The notes below the pieces were generated by a model. That model searched no databases. It had not been told where the DNA came from and worked only from the letters and a program-made list of their open reading frames with translations. Positions 11,855-20,376 of a stretch of DNA of 64,000 nucleotides are shown piece after piece. The DNA is taken from NCBI RefSeq assembly GCF_000745005.1, contig NZ_JQNB01000001.1, positions 186,001 through 250,000 on the forward strand. The letters run 5' to 3'. This DNA is from Luteibacter sp. 9135 (GTDB lineage Bacteria > Pseudomonadota > Gammaproteobacteria > Xanthomonadales > Rhodanobacteraceae). Position 1 is the first letter of the stretch. The number at the start of each line of letters is the position of its first letter. Both the position numbers and the translations under genes were made by a program.

Positions 11855-12420
11855 GCACCTACCAGGCCATCGTCATGGGCTGTAGCGCCGGAGGCCTGTC
11901 GGCCCTGCAGCGCGTGTTGCCCGGGCTGGACAAGCGGCTGGCCGTGCCGGTGGTGCTGTGCTGCCATACCGGCTCGTCCGACGTCTCGCTGCTGGTCGAA
12001 CTGCTGGCGCGGATCAGCCCGCTGCCGGTGGTCGAGGCGCAGGAGCGCGCGCCGGTGGACCCGGGCGTGGTGCATGTCGCCCCGGCGGGATATCACCTGC
12101 TGGTCGAGCCCAACCTGCACTTTTCCCTCAGCATCGACGCCAAGGTGGCCTATGCGCGCCCTTCGATCGACGTATTGTTCGAGACGGCAGCGGACGCCTG
12201 GTACGACACCCTGGTGGCGGTCCTGATGACCGGGGCCAATTCCGATGGCGCGAACGGGCTTGCCGCCGTGCGTCGCGTCGGCGGTTACGCCATCGTGCAG
12301 GACCCCGCCACGGCGGAAGCACGCGCCATGCCCCTCGCCGGCCTCGAACGTGCCGGCGCCGATGCCTGCCTCGATCTCGACGCTATCGCCGAGCGACTCA
12401 ACCAACTGTGCCTGCCATGA
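11851..12420 (+). CDS. CheB-type protein-glutamate methylesterase without receiver domain
   Basis: A 189-residue protein consisting only of the CheB catalytic domain. The triad is visible: S12 in GCSAGG, H39 in CCHTG and D132 in TGANSDGANG. It would hydrolyse the glutamyl methyl esters that the adjacent CheR makes. The usual N-terminal receiver that gates CheB activity is absent, so control must come from elsewhere, for example the three receivers of the upstream kinase. Its ends overlap cheR (ATGA at 11851) and the GGDEF gene (ATGA at 12417). Confidence 0.9.
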   Translation: MSTYQAIVMGCSAGGLSALQRVLPGLDKRLAVPVVLCCHTGSSDVSLLVELLARISPLPVVEAQERAPVDPGVVHVAPAGYHLLVEPNLHFSLSIDAKVAYARPSIDVLFETAADAWYDTLVAVLMTGANSDGANGLAAVRRVGGYAIVQDPATAEARAMPLAGLERAGADACLDLDAIAERLNQLCLP

Positions 12421-13406
12421 AGCCGACCCGCCCCAAGATCCTCGTCGTCGACGATACCCCCGCCAACCTGGTTGCCATGCGTCGCCTGCTGGCCCGTGCG
12501 GAGGCCGACGTGTTCGAGGCCACCAGCGGCAACGAGGCGCTGGCGCTGTGCCTGGATCACCGTTTCGCGCTGGTGCTGCTGGACGTGAACATGCCGGAGA
12601 TGGACGGTTTCGAGGTGGCGGAGCTGATCTCGGAGAACGATCACCTCAGCGAGACGCCGATCATCTTCGTCACCGCCGCCTACGCAGACGACATCAACCG
12701 CATCAAGGGATATTCGGCCGGTGCGGTGGACTACATCGCCAAGCCGATCAACGACGTGATCCTGCAGTCGAAGGTGAAGATCTTCCTCGAACTGTATCGC
12801 GCACGCGCATTGCTCCAGGATGCGCTGGACGAGCTGTCCACGCGCAACCGGCAGTTGACCGACGAAGTGGCCGAGCGTGCCCGTATGGAGCAACTGGTTC
12901 GCCACCAGGCCACGCACGACGCACTTACCGGACTGCCCAACCGGCTGCTGTTCCGCGAACGGCTGGAAGGCACCATTGCCGAAGGCAATAGTGGCGGCAC
13001 GACATTCGCCCTGGCCTATATCGACATCGACGGCTTCAAGGCGGTCAACGACGGGCATGGCCATGCCGCGGGCGACGAACTGCTCAAGGCCATCGCCCTG
13101 CGCATCGATGCACGCACGCGCGGCACGGATACCGTCGCACGGCTGGGCGGCGACGAATTCGCCGTGCTGCTGCACGACACCGGCGACACCACCGGCGCCC
13201 TGGCGCGTTGCCAGGCGCTGTGCGATGCCATTGCCGAGCCCTATACGCTCACCGTCGGCGACGTGCGCCTCCCGGCGCGCATCGGCGCCAGTATCGGCGT
13301 TACCCTGTTCCACCCGGGCGAGGCCTACGACGAGATCGTCGCCATCGCCGACGGTGCGATGTACGAGGCCAAGCGCAGCGGCAAGAACCGCTGCGTGATG
13401 GCCTGA
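12417..13406 (+). CDS. Receiver-GGDEF diguanylate cyclase response regulator
   Basis: A 329-residue protein with a receiver domain at residues 7-120 (phosphoacceptor D56 in LLDVNMPEMDG, K near AKPIND), a short coil, and a GGDEF domain from about 165. The active-site motif is intact (GGDEF at 244-248). An RxxD inhibitory site (RGTD) sits five residues before it, so cyclic di-GMP synthesis with product inhibition is expected. The start overlaps the cheB stop, as last gene of the kinase operon. The likely logic is that the hybrid kinase phosphorelay sets cyclic di-GMP output; the exact phosphodonor is inferred. Confidence 0.93.
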   Translation: MKPTRPKILVVDDTPANLVAMRRLLARAEADVFEATSGNEALALCLDHRFALVLLDVNMPEMDGFEVAELISENDHLSETPIIFVTAAYADDINRIKGYSAGAVDYIAKPINDVILQSKVKIFLELYRARALLQDALDELSTRNRQLTDEVAERARMEQLVRHQATHDALTGLPNRLLFRERLEGTIAEGNSGGTTFALAYIDIDGFKAVNDGHGHAAGDELLKAIALRIDARTRGTDTVARLGGDEFAVLLHDTGDTTGALARCQALCDAIAEPYTLTVGDVRLPARIGASIGVTLFHPGEAYDEIVAIADGAMYEAKRSGKNRCVMA

Positions 13407-13416
13407 CTACGGCGCC

Positions 13417-14325
13417 TCACGCCGATGTCGCATCGCGCCTGCCGCGCGGTGCGAGCGTGGCCAGGAAGGCTTCCAGTACGGCACCGCGGTAGCGCTGCCG
13501 GTGCAGCAACAGCGTCAGTGTGCGCCGCAGGTCGAGGAACGGCGTGGGCAACACCACCAGGCGCCCTGTGGCCCGCGCATCGGCGATCGCCACCTCGGGC
13601 AGGCAGGCGATGCCGAGCCCCGCGATGACGGCCTGCTTGATCGCCTCGGCCTGGTCCAGTTCGAGCACGGTACGCCCTTCGGGCAGTTCGGCCAGCGCCC
13701 GTTCGCTCAGGGCGCGCGTGGCCGAGCCGCGCTCGCGCAGCACCCAGCGCTCGCCGGCGAAATCCTCGCGGCGCAACCGATTCTTCCCTGCCAGAGGATG
13801 TTCCGGACGTGCGCACACGACCAGCCGGTCATCGCGCCAGGGCCACGCCTCGATGGCCGCGTGCGTCACCGGACCTTCCACGCAGCCGATGTCGAAGTCG
13901 TGGTCGAGTACGCCCTGCGCGATGCGCGCCGTATTGGCGACGCCCAGGCGGAGGGCGATGCCGGGATGGATCGCAGTGAAGGGCCCGAGCAGCTCTCCGA
14001 CCAGGTAGTTGCCCACGGTGTTGCTCGCCCCGATGCCCAGCTCGCCGGCGAGTTCGGCTACGTCGCCGGCGGCGCGCCGGCCGAACTCCGCGTGGCGTTC
14101 CACCAGTTCCTGGGCCAGGGGCAGCAGCTCGCGGCCACGATCGTTGATCCGCAGGCGGCCGCGCTCGCGCGCGAACAGCGCGGCGCCGAGCTGCCGCTCC
14201 AGCTCGGCCAGCGCCATGCTGGCCGCTGGCTGGCTGAGGAACAGGCGCCCGGCGGCCGCGCGAACGCTGCCGGAAAGAGCGATGGCGACGAATACCTGTA
14301 GCTGGCGCGGACTGATCGCTTGCAT
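13417..14325 (-). CDS. LysR-family transcriptional regulator (YeiE-like)
   Basis: A 302-residue LysR regulator with an N-terminal winged helix (ISPRQLQVFVAIALSGSV, LSQPAASMALAELE) and a periplasmic-binding-protein-like effector domain. It is divergent from a YeiH-family transporter gene, the same pairing as yeiE-yeiH in enterics. YeiE there responds to sulfite and controls sulfur genes; a similar role here is inference. The ATG at 14325 is chosen because GAGG stands 5 bp upstream. A GTG at 14334 would overlap a putative operator half-site. It converges with the GGDEF gene, 10 bp apart. Confidence 0.88.
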   Translation of the reverse strand: MQAISPRQLQVFVAIALSGSVRAAAGRLFLSQPAASMALAELERQLGAALFARERGRLRINDRGRELLPLAQELVERHAEFGRRAAGDVAELAGELGIGASNTVGNYLVGELLGPFTAIHPGIALRLGVANTARIAQGVLDHDFDIGCVEGPVTHAAIEAWPWRDDRLVVCARPEHPLAGKNRLRREDFAGERWVLRERGSATRALSERALAELPEGRTVLELDQAEAIKQAVIAGLGIACLPEVAIADARATGRLVVLPTPFLDLRRTLTLLLHRQRYRGAVLEAFLATLAPRGRRDATSA

Positions 14326-14333
14326 AAGCCTCA

Positions 14334-14370
14334 CTTATACCCCCGATAAGGCATTTTCAATATTCTTATC
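14334..14370. promoter_or_regulatory. LysR-type operator between the regulator and the YeiH gene
   Basis: Three alternating half-sites occur: CTTAT (14334), GATAAG (14345) and CTTATC (14365). The last two form a perfect 6-bp inverted repeat with a 14-bp spacer, and the first two form a shorter one. This arrangement in a divergent promoter suits autoregulation by the LysR protein and activation of the transporter gene. Confidence 0.5.
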
Positions 14371-14414
14371 GAAACAGCAACGGGACAATGCGGGCCAGTC
14401 CAGGAGTCATCTCT

Positions 14415-15422
14415 ATGCCAGTCCGTTCCGCCACCACCCCGTCGCGCCTGCCCGGCGTCCTTCTCGCCGTGGCGGTGGCCGCGATCGCCTTCGGCCTCGG
14501 TCGCCTGGTGCCGCTCATCGGCGGTGCCGTGTTCGGCATCGTGCTGGGCATCCTCGTGCGCCATGTCGCACCGCCGCCCGCGTCGTTCCAACACGGCATC
14601 CGCTTCGCCTCCAAGCAGGTGCTGCAGTGGTCGATCATCGCCCTCGGCTTCGGACTCAGCCTGACCCAGGTGGCGCACACCGGGCTCGAGTCGCTGTCGG
14701 TCACCCTGGTGACGGTCACCATCGCCGGCCTGGCCGCCTGGATACTGGGGCGGTTGCTGCGCGTGCACGACACGCTTCAGGTGCTGATCGGTGTCGGCAC
14801 CGCGATCTGCGGCGGCTCCGCCATCGCCGCGGTGGTGCCGATCATCAAACCGGACGAGCACGACACCGCGTTCGCGATCTCCACGATCTTCCTGTTCAAC
14901 CTGGTGGCGGTCCTGCTGTTTCCGCTGCTGGGCCACCTGCTGGGCTTGTCCGACCTCGGCTTCGGCCTGTGGGCGGGCACGGCGATCAACGACACCTCGT
15001 CGGTGGTCGCGGCCGGTTACAGCTTCAGCCACGCCGCGGGCGACTACGCCACCATCGTCAAGCTCACCCGCGCCACCCTGATCATTCCGATCAGCCTGGG
15101 CATCGCACTGATCGTGGCGTGGCGGCAGAAGCGCAGCGGCGCCAGCGACTTCAGCCTGGCCCGAATCTTTCCCTGGTTCATCCTCTGGTTCCTGGTGGCG
15201 TCGGGCATCCGCACGGCCGGTCTGGTTCCCGAAGCTCTGTTACCGGTGATCCACTTCGTGGCCGAATGCCTGATCGTGCTCGCGCTGACCGCCATCGGCC
15301 TGTCGGCCGACCTGCGCCGCATGGCGGCGACAGGCCCCCGCCCGATCCTGCTGGGCTTGGGCGTATGGGCCGCGGTGGCGATCAGCAGCCTGCTGGTGCA
15401 ACACCTGATCGGACGCTGGTAA
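14415..15422 (+). CDS. YeiH-family putative sulfate/anion exporter
   Basis: A 335-residue polytopic membrane protein of the YeiH (UPF0324) family, whose members are annotated as putative sulfate exporters without firm biochemistry. Family stretches include RFASKQVLQWSIIALGFGL, GVGTAICGGSAIAAV and WAGTAINDTSSVVAAGY. About ten hydrophobic segments are visible. The ATG at 14415 has AGGAG 8 bp upstream, which is better than the in-frame ATG at 14388. Its 3' end overlaps the convergent arginase-fold gene by 41 bp. The divergent LysR gene probably controls it. Confidence 0.85.
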   Translation: MPVRSATTPSRLPGVLLAVAVAAIAFGLGRLVPLIGGAVFGIVLGILVRHVAPPPASFQHGIRFASKQVLQWSIIALGFGLSLTQVAHTGLESLSVTLVTVTIAGLAAWILGRLLRVHDTLQVLIGVGTAICGGSAIAAVVPIIKPDEHDTAFAISTIFLFNLVAVLLFPLLGHLLGLSDLGFGLWAGTAINDTSSVVAAGYSFSHAAGDYATIVKLTRATLIIPISLGIALIVAWRQKRSGASDFSLARIFPWFILWFLVASGIRTAGLVPEALLPVIHFVAECLIVLALTAIGLSADLRRMAATGPRPILLGLGVWAAVAISSLLVQHLIGRW

Positions 15423-16290
15423 CCGGTGCGTCGGCGCCGATAGCCGTGAGCAGGCGCAGGTTCAACGCGTGCTGCTGGGCCTGCCACATGGCCAGACGTG
15501 CCTCGTCGATGCTTTCCTGGCCGTCCATCGCGCTGAGCTTGCGCTTCCACCAGCTGGCGTAGGTGTAGCGGGATATCTCACCCGTGACATCGCTGCCGAT
15601 GACGCGGCCACGCAACGTGGCGAGCATGGCTTCACCACCGGACTCGCTGAGCGTGCCCTGATCCCAGTTGGTCATGGCCACCTCGGGTGCATAGGCGTCC
15701 TTGTCGATCGACAGGTACACCGGCTCGGTACTGTGCGCCTGCAGGGAGACGAAGGCATCCACCATGGCCTGGCTGGTCGGGAACGCGCGGAAGCGCGCAC
15801 CCAGCCCGATCCTGTCCGCCCAGCGCGTATCCACGCCGGTGGACCAGTAGGTGAGCTTGCCGGCGCGCAAGGGGCCGAGGTAGTTCTCCCAGGCATGCTT
15901 GCGGCCGATGTCGCTCGAGGTGATGCCGACGACATGCACGTGGCTGACGCGCGGCAGCATGGCGACCCGGCGTACCCACGAGCCACAATGCACGCCAAAG
16001 GGAAACCGCATGTTGTCCGGGTGATTGTCCAGCACCACCACCTGGAAACCCGAGGTGCCCGGCACGCGCTGCACGAGAGGCCAGGTCAGGTGGTGGAAAT
16101 CGCCGCTGCCGAGAAACACGGTGCCGTGCTCTCGCGGTAACGTCTCGCGGAGGTCGGCGGCGAAGCGACGCAGGGTGGACAGCGAACAGCCGAAGCGGAT
16201 CGCTTCCTCGCATTCGCGCAGGGGCAGCACCAGCCGGCCCGGCAGTGCGCCGACGGACCCATCCAGGTCAAGTACGACGGGCTTGCGCAT
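15382..16290 (-). CDS. Arginase/ureohydrolase-fold metallohydrolase, substrate unknown
   Basis: A 302-residue arginase-fold protein. All metal-binding positions of the ureohydrolase family seem present: a His in GSGDFHHLT (61-69), D88, H90 and D92 in LDNHPDN, D196 and D198 in SIDKDAY, with E238 in DVTGE as the counterpart of the arginase active-site Glu. A binuclear Mn enzyme hydrolysing a C-N bond is therefore likely. The overall sequence is not a typical arginase or agmatinase. The start at 16290 overlaps the upstream acyltransferase by 23 bp. It is the last gene of an operon with a phosphatase, an aminotransferase and an acyltransferase. Its tail overlaps the convergent YeiH gene. Confidence 0.75.
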   Translation of the reverse strand: MRKPVVLDLDGSVGALPGRLVLPLRECEEAIRFGCSLSTLRRFAADLRETLPREHGTVFLGSGDFHHLTWPLVQRVPGTSGFQVVVLDNHPDNMRFPFGVHCGSWVRRVAMLPRVSHVHVVGITSSDIGRKHAWENYLGPLRAGKLTYWSTGVDTRWADRIGLGARFRAFPTSQAMVDAFVSLQAHSTEPVYLSIDKDAYAPEVAMTNWDQGTLSESGGEAMLATLRGRVIGSDVTGEISRYTYASWWKRKLSAMDGQESIDEARLAMWQAQQHALNLRLLTAIGADAPVTSVRSGVAPAGC

Positions 16291-17332
16291 CCGCGGCCTC
16301 CCACTGGCTATCGGTTTCGAAGCGATGGGCGAAACGGCGAAGCACGGCGCGCAGCAGCGGCTGGCGCACGAACACGGCGTGGCGGGTGAGGTGGAAGCGC
16401 GCGCCCAGTGACGCCTTGACGGCGGGGTCCGTCCAGCCGGCGACATAGAACCGCAGGCCCCGCTGGAGCGCGAACTCCAGGTTGACGAACCAGCTGACGA
16501 AATAGAGATCCCGTTCGCGCGCCGCCGGATAGGCAAAGCCCACGTACTTGTCGAGCAGCTTGCCGTCGTGCTCGTAGCAGAGGTTCCAACCGATCAGCTC
16601 GCCATCCACCCGGTAGGTAAAGACGTGGCCACCCGGGTCGCGTAACACGGCGGCGAAGAACTCGCGCGACAGTTTGTCGAAGTGCACGTCGCTCTGCGCG
16701 TAGACGTTCTCGAACAGCGCGTAGAAGGCATCGACGGTATCGTCCGCGGCGAAGGCCTCGCCGGTGGCGAGCGTGTCCATCTGGAGCTTCTCGCGCGAGC
16801 GAAGCTTGCGCCGGAGGTTCTTCCGTCGCGACGCCGAAAGGCGACCGAGGTAATCGTCGATGGAGGTGAAATCGATGGGCACATAGGCCAGCGCCTGGCC
16901 CTCGACGATGATGTAGCCGTGCTCACGCGCGGCCTCGATGAAGCGCCGCGTCCATGCGCGATCGCGCACCGAGGTCAACGGCGAATCCACCGCCAGGTCC
17001 TTGACGATCAGTAGCGGGTGGTCGGCGCCGAACGAGCCCGCCCAGCCGGCCGCCACGACGGCGGGATCGCTGTGCGCGTCGAACAGCGAATACTCGGACA
17101 CGGTGCTGCCCGCGAAGCAGGTGCGCGGCGTGAGCAGGCGTTTGAGCAGGGACTGGAAAGGCATGCCTGCCACGCGCCGACGCAGTGCATCGTCGGCCGT
17201 GGTCAGGAGGTCGAACGGTGCCACGAACAGTGGCGAGCCGTCGGCGGCGCGGAGCGGGACGAACCCGTGCGGCGGATGGCGTTCGAAGTGCCCGAGCAGG
17301 GCATCCGGCTCGAGCTGGTTCACGAAAGCCAT
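16268..17332 (-). CDS. GNAT/FemAB-like acyltransferase
   Basis: A 354-residue protein of the Acetyltransf_6 (BioF2/FemAB-like) type. Supporting stretches are the basic helix SASRRKNLRRKLRSREKLQ, then FYALFENVYAQSDVHFDKLSREFF, GELIGWNLCYEHDGKLLDKYVGF and LEFALQRGLRFYVAGW. This order of a basic helix, then a GNAT-fold core, is typical of proteins that transfer acyl groups to an amine. The start at 17332 lies 17 bp after the aminotransferase stop. Acyl donor and acceptor are unknown. Context suggests it acylates the amine made by the neighbouring aminotransferase, which is inference. Confidence 0.7.
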   Translation of the reverse strand: MAFVNQLEPDALLGHFERHPPHGFVPLRAADGSPLFVAPFDLLTTADDALRRRVAGMPFQSLLKRLLTPRTCFAGSTVSEYSLFDAHSDPAVVAAGWAGSFGADHPLLIVKDLAVDSPLTSVRDRAWTRRFIEAAREHGYIIVEGQALAYVPIDFTSIDDYLGRLSASRRKNLRRKLRSREKLQMDTLATGEAFAADDTVDAFYALFENVYAQSDVHFDKLSREFFAAVLRDPGGHVFTYRVDGELIGWNLCYEHDGKLLDKYVGFAYPAARERDLYFVSWFVNLEFALQRGLRFYVAGWTDPAVKASLGARFHLTRHAVFVRQPLLRAVLRRFAHRFETDSQWEAADAQARRT

Positions 17333-17349
17333 CGCCGGGCGACCGGTTA

Positions 17350-18753
17350 TCAGCCGCGCTTGGCCAGCGTCAGCAGCTGGTCGAGCAGTGCGATGGCCAG
17401 GTCGATCTCGTCGTGGCTGATGTCGAGCGACGGCGCGAACGTGATCACGTTCTTGTACCAGCCGCCGACGTCGAGCACGAGGCCGATCTTCTTGCCCTGG
17501 TGGGTCAGGCCGCCAGCCAGGCCGATGTCGACCATGCGGTCGAGCAGCGCCTTGTTCGGCGTGAACCCGTCGTCCGTGCAGATCTCGGCACGCAGCGCCA
17601 GGCCGAGGCCGTCCACGTCGCCGATTTCCTTGTGGCGCTTCTGCAGGTCGCGCAGGCCGTCGAGGAAGTGCTTGCCCTTCTCGGCCACGCGCGTGCCGTA
17701 GTCCAGCTCGTAGCCCATCTTGATCACTTCCAGGCCCAGCGCGGTACCGAGCGGGTTGGAATTGAACGTGGAGTGGGTGGAGCCCGGCGGGAAGATCTCG
17801 GGATTGATCAGTTCCTCGCGCGCCCAGATGCCGGACAGCGGGTTGAGGCCATTGGTCAGGGCCTTGCCGAACACCAGCACGTCGGGGTTGACGCCGAAAT
17901 GCTCGATGGACCAGAGCTTGCCGGTCCGCCAGAAACCCATCTGGATTTCGTCGACGACCATCAGGATGCCGTACTTGTCCAGCACCTTCTTCAGGTCGGT
18001 GAAGAAGTTCTTCGGCGGGATGACGTAGCCGCCGGTGCCCTGGATCGGCTCGACGTAGAACGCAGCGTATTCGGCCTCGCCGACCTTGGGATCCCACACG
18101 CCGTTGTATTCGGTCTCGAACAGGCGCGCGAACTGGCGCACGCACTCGTCGGAGTATTCTTCCGGCGTCATGCCCTTCGGGCGGCGGAACGGATACGGGA
18201 ACGGAATGAACTGCGCGCGCTCGCCGAAGTGGCCGAAGCGGCGACGGTAGCGGTAGCTGGAGGTGATCGACGAGGCGCCGAGCGTACGGCCGTGATAACC
18301 GCCTTCGAAGGCGAACATCAGGCTCTTGCCGCCGCGTGCGTTACGCACCAGCTTCAGCGAATCTTCCACCGCCTGCGCGCCGCCTACGTTGAAGTGGCAG
18401 CGGCCGTCCAGGCCGAACTTCTGCTTCGCGTCCACCGCGATGGTCTTGGCGAGTTCGATCTTGCCCTGGTGCAGGTACTGGCTGGCCACCTGCGGCAGCA
18501 GGTCGATCTGCGCCTTCAGGGTGTCGTTGAGGCGCTTGTTGCCGTAGCCGAAATTGACGGCCGAGTACCACATCTGCAGGTCGAGGAACGGGATGTTCTC
18601 GCTGTCGTAGATGTAGCTGCCTTCCGCGTGGCGGAAGATCTTCGGCGGGTCCACGTAGTGCACGGTGTCGCCGAAGGAGCAGTACTTGGCTTCGTCGGCG
18701 AGCAGCGTCGCGTCGTCGATCACGACCTGCGGGTTGCGGGAGAGGATGTTCAT
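17350..18753 (-). CDS. Class III PLP aminotransferase
   Basis: A 467-residue class III (omega-) aminotransferase. The PLP-binding lysine is K297 in FGKALTNG. Other family stretches are CHFNVGGAQAVEDSLKL, FEGGYHGRT, VDEIQMGFWRTG and HSTFNSNPLGTALGLE. Such enzymes move an amino group onto a terminal aldehyde or ketone, or act on omega-amines. The start has AGGAA 8 bp upstream and overlaps the HAD gene stop by ATGA. Substrate identity cannot be read from the sequence. It is the second gene of the HAD/aminotransferase/GNAT/arginase-fold operon. Confidence 0.85.
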   Translation of the reverse strand: MNILSRNPQVVIDDATLLADEAKYCSFGDTVHYVDPPKIFRHAEGSYIYDSENIPFLDLQMWYSAVNFGYGNKRLNDTLKAQIDLLPQVASQYLHQGKIELAKTIAVDAKQKFGLDGRCHFNVGGAQAVEDSLKLVRNARGGKSLMFAFEGGYHGRTLGASSITSSYRYRRRFGHFGERAQFIPFPYPFRRPKGMTPEEYSDECVRQFARLFETEYNGVWDPKVGEAEYAAFYVEPIQGTGGYVIPPKNFFTDLKKVLDKYGILMVVDEIQMGFWRTGKLWSIEHFGVNPDVLVFGKALTNGLNPLSGIWAREELINPEIFPPGSTHSTFNSNPLGTALGLEVIKMGYELDYGTRVAEKGKHFLDGLRDLQKRHKEIGDVDGLGLALRAEICTDDGFTPNKALLDRMVDIGLAGGLTHQGKKIGLVLDVGGWYKNVITFAPSLDISHDEIDLAIALLDQLLTLAKRG

Positions 18754-19466
18754 GCGGGGAGTTCCTGGGAGATCGTCGCGTGAAGGGGAATGACGGTGTG
18801 CGGCGGGAGGCGACCGGCGAGCAGTTCGGGAAGCAGTTCGCGGGCCTCGTCGAAGCTGGCGATAGGGGCGTAGGGAATGCCGGCGGCGCGGCAGTGTTCG
18901 ATCAGGCGGTTTTTGGCGAAGACGAAATCCACGCGGTCCGCAGCGCAGAAGTCGGATGCGCCGTCGCCGATCAGCAGGGTCTTGCCGCCGCGCGCGCTGG
19001 ACGCTTCCACGCGGGCGCACTTGCACGTTCCGGCACGGCAACCCGACACGCTGTACGGCGAGGTCAGGCTCCAGTCGCGCTGGCCACTCTGCACGAGGTG
19101 GTTGGCGACCGTGGGCAGCGTGTCGATGCCGTGGTTGGCGAGGATCGCGTGGATGGCGTGGTCGAGGCCGTCACTGACGATCTCCATGGGCACGCCATGC
19201 TGGATGGTGGCGGCCACGAAACCGGCAAAGCCCTGGTCGATGCGCAGGCTGTCCAGGTGGAGGGCCAACTCGTCCCGGCTCATGTCCAGCAGGGCCACCT
19301 GCCCGGCCATGCAGACGGCGGAGCCGATCAGGCCCGCGCGCCAGTCGCGTTCGAGTATTTCCCAACCCGGACGCCCGTAGCGGTCCAGTAATGAGTCGAT
19401 GACGTCCTCGACGGCGATGGTGCCATCGAAGTCGCAAAGGATGTTCCAGGAGGCGGGGCTCAGCAC
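18750..19466 (-). CDS. HAD-superfamily phosphatase, MtnX/SerB-like
   Basis: A 238-residue HAD phosphatase. Motif I is CDFDGT (nucleophile D12, acid D14), a serine stands in IVSDGLD, and motif IV is LLIGDGASDFCAA. A Cys-bearing loop (CRAGTCKC) resembles that of MtnX-like phosphatases. It should remove phosphate from a small metabolite, possibly the precursor handled by the coupled aminotransferase. No ATG is available; GTG at 19466 is the best start because motif I follows after 11 residues. It heads the operon and is divergent from the MipA-family gene. Confidence 0.8.
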   Translation of the reverse strand: MLSPASWNILCDFDGTIAVEDVIDSLLDRYGRPGWEILERDWRAGLIGSAVCMAGQVALLDMSRDELALHLDSLRIDQGFAGFVAATIQHGVPMEIVSDGLDHAIHAILANHGIDTLPTVANHLVQSGQRDWSLTSPYSVSGCRAGTCKCARVEASSARGGKTLLIGDGASDFCAADRVDFVFAKNRLIEHCRAAGIPYAPIASFDEARELLPELLAGRLPPHTVIPLHATISQELPA

Positions 19467-19599
19467 GTCGGATGCGCCGGTGGTCAGGTTGGAAGAAAGG
19501 CTAATCGCACATCCTTTCGAAGCCCTTTCCCGTCACTGAAGCATGTCGTAAGGTAGCGTGCGGCATGATTTGCACGTCCCACCGAACGGCTTCCCTCCC

Positions 19600-20361
19600 A
19601 TGCGTAGAACCTGCCTCCTCTTCCTGGCCGCCCTGCTGGCGGCAGCCTCCGTGCATGCTGAGGAGGACGGCCCCACCTACGCCCTCGGCGCGGGCGTGCA
19701 GCGCATGCCCGCCTGGATGGGCGCTAAAGGCGATCGCAACCAGCCGATTCCGTACGTCGACATCGAGTTGCCCGGCAAGGGCGAACTGTCCACGGCCGAC
19801 GGCCTGACCATCGACCTGCTGGACGGCGATCACTGGCACGGCGGCCTCTACGGCAACTGGCTGTGGGGACGCACGCACAACGATCTGGGCGCGCTGGGCG
19901 GCAAGGTGGCCTCGCTGTCGCCGCGTTTCCAGGGTGGCGGCTACCTCGATTACGTGTTCGACAAACGCTTCAGCGTCGGCAGCCACGTCGCGCACGATAC
20001 CGACGGCGCAGGCGCCTATGTCGCCGTGTACGCCGACTACAAGCTGCCGAACGTGTGGTACATCGAGCATTCGCTCGAGTTGCAGGTCGGCGGCATGAAC
20101 GGGCCGGCGATGCGCCGTTTCTTCGGTGTCACACCGACTGAAGCGCGCAACCTGGGCACGCGTTCATGGCAACCGGGCGCCGGCTGGCAGTCCGCCAACC
20201 TGGAGTACGACGCGTTCGTGCCCACATCGCAGCACACGGGCTTCGCCGTAGCGATCTCCTATGGTCGACTTTACGGCGACGCGGCCGCGAGCCCGCTGGT
20301 GAAATCGTTCGGCTCGGCGCGTCAGGTCACCGAGACCCTGGCCTTCGTCTATCACTTCTGA
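19600..20361 (+). CDS. MipA/OmpV-family outer membrane protein
   Basis: A 253-residue protein with a clear signal peptide (MRRTCLLFLAALLAAASVHA, cleavage before EEDGPTYALG). The mature part has alternating strands rich in aromatic residues and ends in LAFVYHF with a terminal Phe, as in outer-membrane beta-barrels of the MipA/OmpV family. Family members include the MltA-interacting scaffold MipA and OmpV, but specific function is mostly unknown. The start at 19600 is selected by the signal peptide. It is divergent from the HAD operon and convergent with the Rieske gene. Confidence 0.85.
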   Translation: MRRTCLLFLAALLAAASVHAEEDGPTYALGAGVQRMPAWMGAKGDRNQPIPYVDIELPGKGELSTADGLTIDLLDGDHWHGGLYGNWLWGRTHNDLGALGGKVASLSPRFQGGGYLDYVFDKRFSVGSHVAHDTDGAGAYVAVYADYKLPNVWYIEHSLELQVGGMNGPAMRRFFGVTPTEARNLGTRSWQPGAGWQSANLEYDAFVPTSQHTGFAVAISYGRLYGDAAASPLVKSFGSARQVTETLAFVYHF

Positions 20362-20376
20362 TCGTTTTAAAATGGC

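Noticed and set aside
15382..16290. HAD phosphatase (because of LDLDG near the N-terminus)
   Set aside because: The other HAD motifs are missing, while all arginase-fold metal ligands are present in order.
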